64,000 bases of DNA from positions 1 through 64,000 of the forward strand of contig DYGY01000004.1 in assembly GCA_020724425.1 (NCBI GenBank), written 5' to 3'. This document shows, in pieces, positions 60,595 to 64,000 of the stretch. Under the pieces are notes generated by a model. The model saw only the letters and a program-made list of their open reading frames with translations. It was not told the origin of the DNA and did not search any database. Source of the DNA: Thermaerobacter marianensis (GTDB taxonomy: Bacteria > Bacillota > Sulfobacillia > DVGY01). The stretch's first letter is position 1, and every line of letters begins with the position of its first letter. The position numbers were made by a program, and so were the translations under genes.

Positions 60595-62280
60595 ATGACT
60601 CAACCGTGGCTGAATAAGTATCCAGAAGGTATAAGGCATAGTTTAGATTATAATGGACGGGCCTTACATGCTTTTCTGGATGAAGCCGCAGCAAAGTATC
60701 CAGAGGTTACTGCTACGTATTTTATTGGTGGGACTTTGACGTATCGGGAATTGGCTCAAAAAACAGAGAGTTTTGCAAAGGTGTTAGTTGATCTAGGTGT
60801 GAAGAAGGGCGATAGGGTTGCGGTAATGCTTCCGAATATGCCCCAGTTCATTATTGCTTTTTACGGGCTATTAAAGGCAGGGGCAATTGGTGTACCGGTT
60901 AATCCCTTGTACACAGAAAGGGAATTGGAGTTTCAGTTGAATAATTCCGGCGCTGAGACAATTATTGCTTTGGATATTCTGTATCCTCGTATTGAAAAAG
61001 TAAGAAAGAAGACTTCTTTGAAGAATGTTGTTGTTACTAAGGTTGGAGAGTATTTACCCTGGCATTTAAGGATGCTTTATCCCCTCAAAGAGAAAAAAGA
61101 GGGTACTGCAGTAAAGATTTCCGCCGATGCTGATGTTTTGTGGTTCCAAGACTTGCTGGAGCGTGGTGCTAAGGCTTCTGTTGCTTTGCCAACTGATATT
61201 AAGCCTGAGGATATCGCTTTGTTTCAATATACCGGTGGAACAACCGGAACATCTAAGGGTGCTGTGCTAACTCACGGGAATCTTGTTGCGAATGCTTTAC
61301 AGACTAGAGAGTGGTTTAAGGATGCCAAGGAGGGGCAGGAGAAGGTACTAGCAGCTATACCTTTCTTCCATGTCTATGGTATGACTGTGGCTATGAATCT
61401 TGGTATTGCCATAGCTGCTACTCTAGTTTTGATGCCTAGACCTACTCCGATTGATGATGTCTTAAAGACTATTCAGAAGACTAAGCCGAATATGTTCCCT
61501 GGAGTTCCGACTCTGTATGTGGGAATTATTAATCATCCGGATGTTAAGAAGTATGATCTTTCTTCGATTACAGCTTGTATCAGCGGTGCAGCTCCATTAC
61601 CTGTAGAGGTGCAGCAAAAGTTTGAAGAAATTACTGGTGGTACTCTGGTTGAAGGTTATGGTTTGACAGAGGCTTCACCGGTTACCCATGCTAATCCGCT
61701 GTATGGTGAACGCAAATATGGTAGCATCGGTTTGCCGCTCCCAGATACCGATGTTCGTATTCGCGATCTTGAGACAGGTGAGAAGGATCTTGGTCCTGAT
61801 GAAATAGGGGAACTTGTTATTAGAGGTCCTCAGGTTATGACTGGATATTGGCAGAAGCCAGAAGAAAATGCAAGAACTATTCGCGATGGCTGGCTATATA
61901 CCGGTGATGTTGCTAAAATGGATGAAGACGGCTACTTCTATATTGTTGATCGTCTTAAGGACATGATTATCGCCGGTGGCTATAATATTTATCCAAGAGA
62001 AGTTGAAGAGGTTCTTTATGAACATCCAAAGGTGCTTGAAGCTGCAGTAGTTGGTGTACCTGATGAGTATAGAGGTGAGACTGTTAAGGCTTTTGTGGTC
62101 TTAAAAGAGGGTGAAACCGCTACTGAAGAAGAGATTATTAACTTCACAAAAGAGCATCTAGCCAAGTATAAGGCACCAAAGGTAGTGGAGTTTAGGACCG
62201 AGCTACCTAAGAGTCTTGTCGGTAAGGTCTTAAGACGTAAGCTTTTGGAAGAGGAGTTACAGAAAGCCGAAGCAAAATAG
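60595..62280 (+). CDS. fadD: Long-chain fatty acid-CoA ligase
   Basis: The AMP-binding motif is 'FQYTGGTTGTSKGAVLTHGN' and the later motifs are 'GYGLTEASPVTH', 'YTGDVAKMDEDGYFYIVDRLKDMII' and 'PKSLVGKVLRRKL'. It has the full 561-residue length of the FadD type. The enzyme makes acyl-CoA for beta-oxidation or lipid synthesis. The ATG at 60595 has GGAGG seven bases upstream. It runs into a DUF2889 gene 14 bases on. The acyl-CoA dehydrogenase gene at 62934, on the other strand, fits a local fatty-acid use cluster. Its leader (60363-60594) contains a five-codon frame with AAGGAGG but no regulatory site I recognise. Confidence 0.95.
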   Translation: MTQPWLNKYPEGIRHSLDYNGRALHAFLDEAAAKYPEVTATYFIGGTLTYRELAQKTESFAKVLVDLGVKKGDRVAVMLPNMPQFIIAFYGLLKAGAIGVPVNPLYTERELEFQLNNSGAETIIALDILYPRIEKVRKKTSLKNVVVTKVGEYLPWHLRMLYPLKEKKEGTAVKISADADVLWFQDLLERGAKASVALPTDIKPEDIALFQYTGGTTGTSKGAVLTHGNLVANALQTREWFKDAKEGQEKVLAAIPFFHVYGMTVAMNLGIAIAATLVLMPRPTPIDDVLKTIQKTKPNMFPGVPTLYVGIINHPDVKKYDLSSITACISGAAPLPVEVQQKFEEITGGTLVEGYGLTEASPVTHANPLYGERKYGSIGLPLPDTDVRIRDLETGEKDLGPDEIGELVIRGPQVMTGYWQKPEENARTIRDGWLYTGDVAKMDEDGYFYIVDRLKDMIIAGGYNIYPREVEEVLYEHPKVLEAAVVGVPDEYRGETVKAFVVLKEGETATEEEIINFTKEHLAKYKAPKVVEFRTELPKSLVGKVLRRKLLEEELQKAEAK

Positions 62281-62294
62281 AGAAAGAAGGAAGC

Positions 62295-62843
62295 ATGTTG
62301 ATTGAAACACCACAGATATTGCTGAACAGGACAAAGACGTTGCAGATCTACTTGCATTCGGAAGATGAGTATCTCTTTGTTTCCACATTCAAGGATGAGG
62401 AACATGATATGGAGGTCAGGCTATTAGTTGAAAAGGGTTCAGGAACCATTCTTTCGGCTGATGCCAAGATGAATATTGTTCCTTACGGAAAGATTTGTCG
62501 TCAGTCTTTAGGGGTTATTAAGACCCTAGAAGGTATGAAGATTACCAAGGGTATTACTAAGGATGTGTACAAGAATGTTGGTGGTGTTACCGGCTGTACC
62601 CATCTTGTCGAGATTGCTTTAGAGGCTATGAGGGGTTATGTACCTGCTTTAGGCACGGAAATGGCTTATCAGGAGGCAGACAGGCTTGCTAGAGAGGGTG
62701 TTTCTGTAGATGAGGTTGAAGAACAGGTGCGAGAGAAATATTATCTCATGGGACGGAAACTTATACCTAACACCTGTCTGGTATATAACCTGGAAAATGA
62801 GTATGATCTAGAGGATATTAGAAAAGGGAATATGAATGGGTAA
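62295..62843 (+). CDS. DUF2889-domain protein
   Basis: The 182-residue protein matches DUF2889. Visible stretches are 'LQIYLHSEDEYLFVSTFKDEEHDMEVRLLVE', 'GGVTGCTHLVEIALEAMRGYVPAL', and 'CRQSLGVI'. These genes lie beside acyl-CoA ligases and dehydrogenases in other anaerobes, but the reaction is unknown. The ATG has AAGGAAG upstream. It is co-transcribed with fadD. Confidence 0.85.
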   Translation: MLIETPQILLNRTKTLQIYLHSEDEYLFVSTFKDEEHDMEVRLLVEKGSGTILSADAKMNIVPYGKICRQSLGVIKTLEGMKITKGITKDVYKNVGGVTGCTHLVEIALEAMRGYVPALGTEMAYQEADRLAREGVSVDEVEEQVREKYYLMGRKLIPNTCLVYNLENEYDLEDIRKGNMNG

Positions 62844-62903
62844 GGAGGCTTTGGCCTCCTTTCCTTATGATGAAAGAGGAGATCGGGTGACCTCCTCTTT
62901 CAT
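62842..62903. terminator. Two tandem terminator hairpins between converging genes
   Basis: AAGGAGGC/GCCTCCTT overlaps the DUF2889 stop and is followed by TTCC. Just after it, ATGAAAGAGGAG/CTCCTCTTTCAT forms a second, longer stem with TTTC. They separate the DUF2889 gene from the acyl-CoA dehydrogenase gene. Confidence 0.7.
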
Positions 62904-62933
62904 TTCGAAGCGCTTGGGAGCTTCAGAAATAAG

Positions 62934-64000
62934 CTAGAAGATATATTTTTGCTGATTACCGGTAGCATCAGCAATCTCACGGAGCAGTGTAACAGTATCC
63001 ACTGAGCTTCTGCGAGTGAGTTTGCGGGTTAATGCGATTAGGGTTCGCAGGGTATCTCCTTCTTCCATGCGAGAGAGGGTTTCTCTAGCTAGTTGATCTA
63101 TTTCAGTGATGGTCCATTCAGCATAAACCTTTACAGCTGCTTCTCTTAGTTTGTGAAGTTCTTGGTCTTCTTCGTCCTTTAGTTTCAGTGTACGCAGTAG
63201 TGCACTTTCTAGAGCATAGATCTTGGTGATCATGTCTGCTAGGTTAGCTAGAACTTCTTGTTCACCCTCTAGTGCTGTTTGGTATTTTTGGACTGCTAAG
63301 CCACCAACAGTTAAGAAAATCTTTTTGGTAGCTTTAAGGATCCACTGTTGTTCTTCTAGATCCGGTTCATTGCCACTGAAGGTGGGTGGCATGAGACTGA
63401 CTAGTTCCTTTTCTAATGCCTGTGCTGCTTGAAGGAGGGGTATTTGTCCTTTAAGGGCTCTTCTTAACAGCATATCAGGAATTAGAAGCCTGTTAATTTC
63501 GTTTGTACCTTCAAAGATACGGTTGATTCTTGAGTCTCTGTAGGCTCTCTCTACTTCATATTCTTGCATGTAGCCATAGCCACCATGGATCTGAACTGCT
63601 TCATCAACCACAAAATCAAGGGTTTCGGAACCAAAGATCTTATTTACTGATGCTTCAAGAGCGTATTCGGCAATGGCTTTAGCTGCCAAGGTTCCATCAT
63701 CTTCACTAGCAGAGTCTAGTTCACTTAGTTTTTCTTCCATTAATCCAGCTGTTCTATAGACCATGCTTTCGAGGGCATAGGTCTTTACGGTCATCTCTGC
63801 AAGTTTCCTGCCGATTAGGGGGAAGGAAACAATGGGTTTGTTAAATTGTTTGCGTTCATTGGCATAGGTGGAGGCAGTACCGATGGTTCTCTTGGAACCA
63901 CCTAGACAGCCGGCAGCCAGCTTAAATCTACCAATGTTAAGGATGTTAAAGGCAATTATGTGACCTTTCCCTATTTCGCCTAAGACATTGTCTACTGGAA
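62934..64000 (-). CDS. Acyl-CoA dehydrogenase family protein, C-terminal part (5' end beyond window)
   Basis: The frame is open to the edge of the window, so the track's start at 63794 is internal. The visible part has the FAD-binding and dimer motifs of acyl-CoA dehydrogenases: 'GRFKLAAGCLGGSKRTIGTASTYANERKQFNKPIVSFPLIGRKLAEM', 'DEAVQIHGGYGYMQEYEVERAYRDSRINRIFEGTNEINRLL'. A C-terminal extension of about 170 residues, rich in helices, follows it. This larger form resembles the FadE-type enzymes of Bacillota. The first part of the gene (acyl-binding N-terminus) lies outside. Confidence 0.93.
   Translation of the reverse strand, partial: PVDNVLGEIGKGHIIAFNILNIGRFKLAAGCLGGSKRTIGTASTYANERKQFNKPIVSFPLIGRKLAEMTVKTYALESMVYRTAGLMEEKLSELDSASEDDGTLAAKAIAEYALEASVNKIFGSETLDFVVDEAVQIHGGYGYMQEYEVERAYRDSRINRIFEGTNEINRLLIPDMLLRRALKGQIPLLQAAQALEKELVSLMPPTFSGNEPDLEEQQWILKATKKIFLTVGGLAVQKYQTALEGEQEVLANLADMITKIYALESALLRTLKLKDEEDQELHKLREAAVKVYAEWTITEIDQLARETLSRMEEGDTLRTLIALTRKLTRRSSVDTVTLLREIADATGNQQKYIF

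Overview
The window looks like chromosomal DNA of an anaerobic, moderately AT-rich member of the Bacillota (Clostridia-like). The signs are strong GGAGG ribosome-binding sites with many GTG and TTG starts, a Bacillota-type PTS with HPr proteins carrying both His15- and Ser46-type sites, sigma-54 and sigma-D promoters, GntR/NagR control, an SLH-domain wall protein, GlpP, and fatty-acid activation and oxidation genes. No rRNA, tRNA, CRISPR array or intact mobile element was seen. I cannot name the species. 

Left end (1-9.4 kb). A minus-strand jetA-jetB-jetC set (Wadjet-type SMC plasmid-defence genes) runs off the left edge. JetC stops before the C-terminal ATPase half that the family normally carries, so the system looks damaged. 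Next come a DUF4143 AAA ATPase, a gene-poor 560-bp stretch with stem-loops, a PLP-dependent D-cysteine desulfhydrase-like gene, an RluA pseudouridine synthase and a small anchored secreted protein. 

PTS/sigma-54 region (9.5-18.3 kb). A sigma-54 activator (HPr-PAS-PAS-AAA+-Fis HTH) is split by a one-base shift inside an A8 run. It is followed by a 15-bp inverted repeat and a near-perfect -24/-12 promoter. The promoter drives dhaK-dhaL-dhaM-ptsH-ptsI-(DJ-1/PfpI)-rpoN-glpP, so the sigma-54 gene lies in a sigma-54-driven operon and could reinforce its own supply. 

Amino-sugar PTS region (18.4-28.4 kb). A NagR-type operator overlaps the -35 box of a good promoter ahead of nagA-nagB-gntR-EIIA-EIIB-EIIC(ascorbate family)-phosphotriesterase/lactonase-creatininase-KDGP aldolase-SIS protein-second HPr-second EI. 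It reads as a self-contained PTS pathway for an unidentified, probably cyclic or acylated, amino-sugar acid. 

28.5-43.8 kb. This holds a YcaQ-like DNA glycosylase, a minus-strand surface group (frameshifted FG-GAP protein, acyltransferase 3, SLH/serine hydrolase), an AGCS symporter, two unrecognised genes, a WalJ-like metallo-hydrolase, a decayed membrane-protein gene, a polytopic membrane protein, an SQR-like flavoprotein and a YyaL thioredoxin-domain protein. 

43.8-64 kb. A sigma-D promoter precedes an MCP-cheW pair. After it come a TnpB zinc-ribbon relic, a CPBP protease and UbiA/MenA prenyltransferase pair, a run of small membrane proteins, a response regulator-kinase-ABC transporter unit, a DUF6141 protein, a YedK/HMCES protein, a decayed DUF438 gene, a radical SAM enzyme, a CocE/NonD hydrolase, a nitrilase-family amidase, a fatty acyl-CoA ligase with a DUF2889 protein, and a partial acyl-CoA dehydrogenase. 

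Several independent reading-frame breaks (jetC, the sigma-54 activator, the FG-GAP gene, DUF438, the 39-kb membrane gene) mean either local gene decay or consensus indels in the assembly. The A8 case is the most suspicious for the latter. Start sites below were moved from the ORF track where a Shine-Dalgarno (SD) sequence clearly favours another codon.
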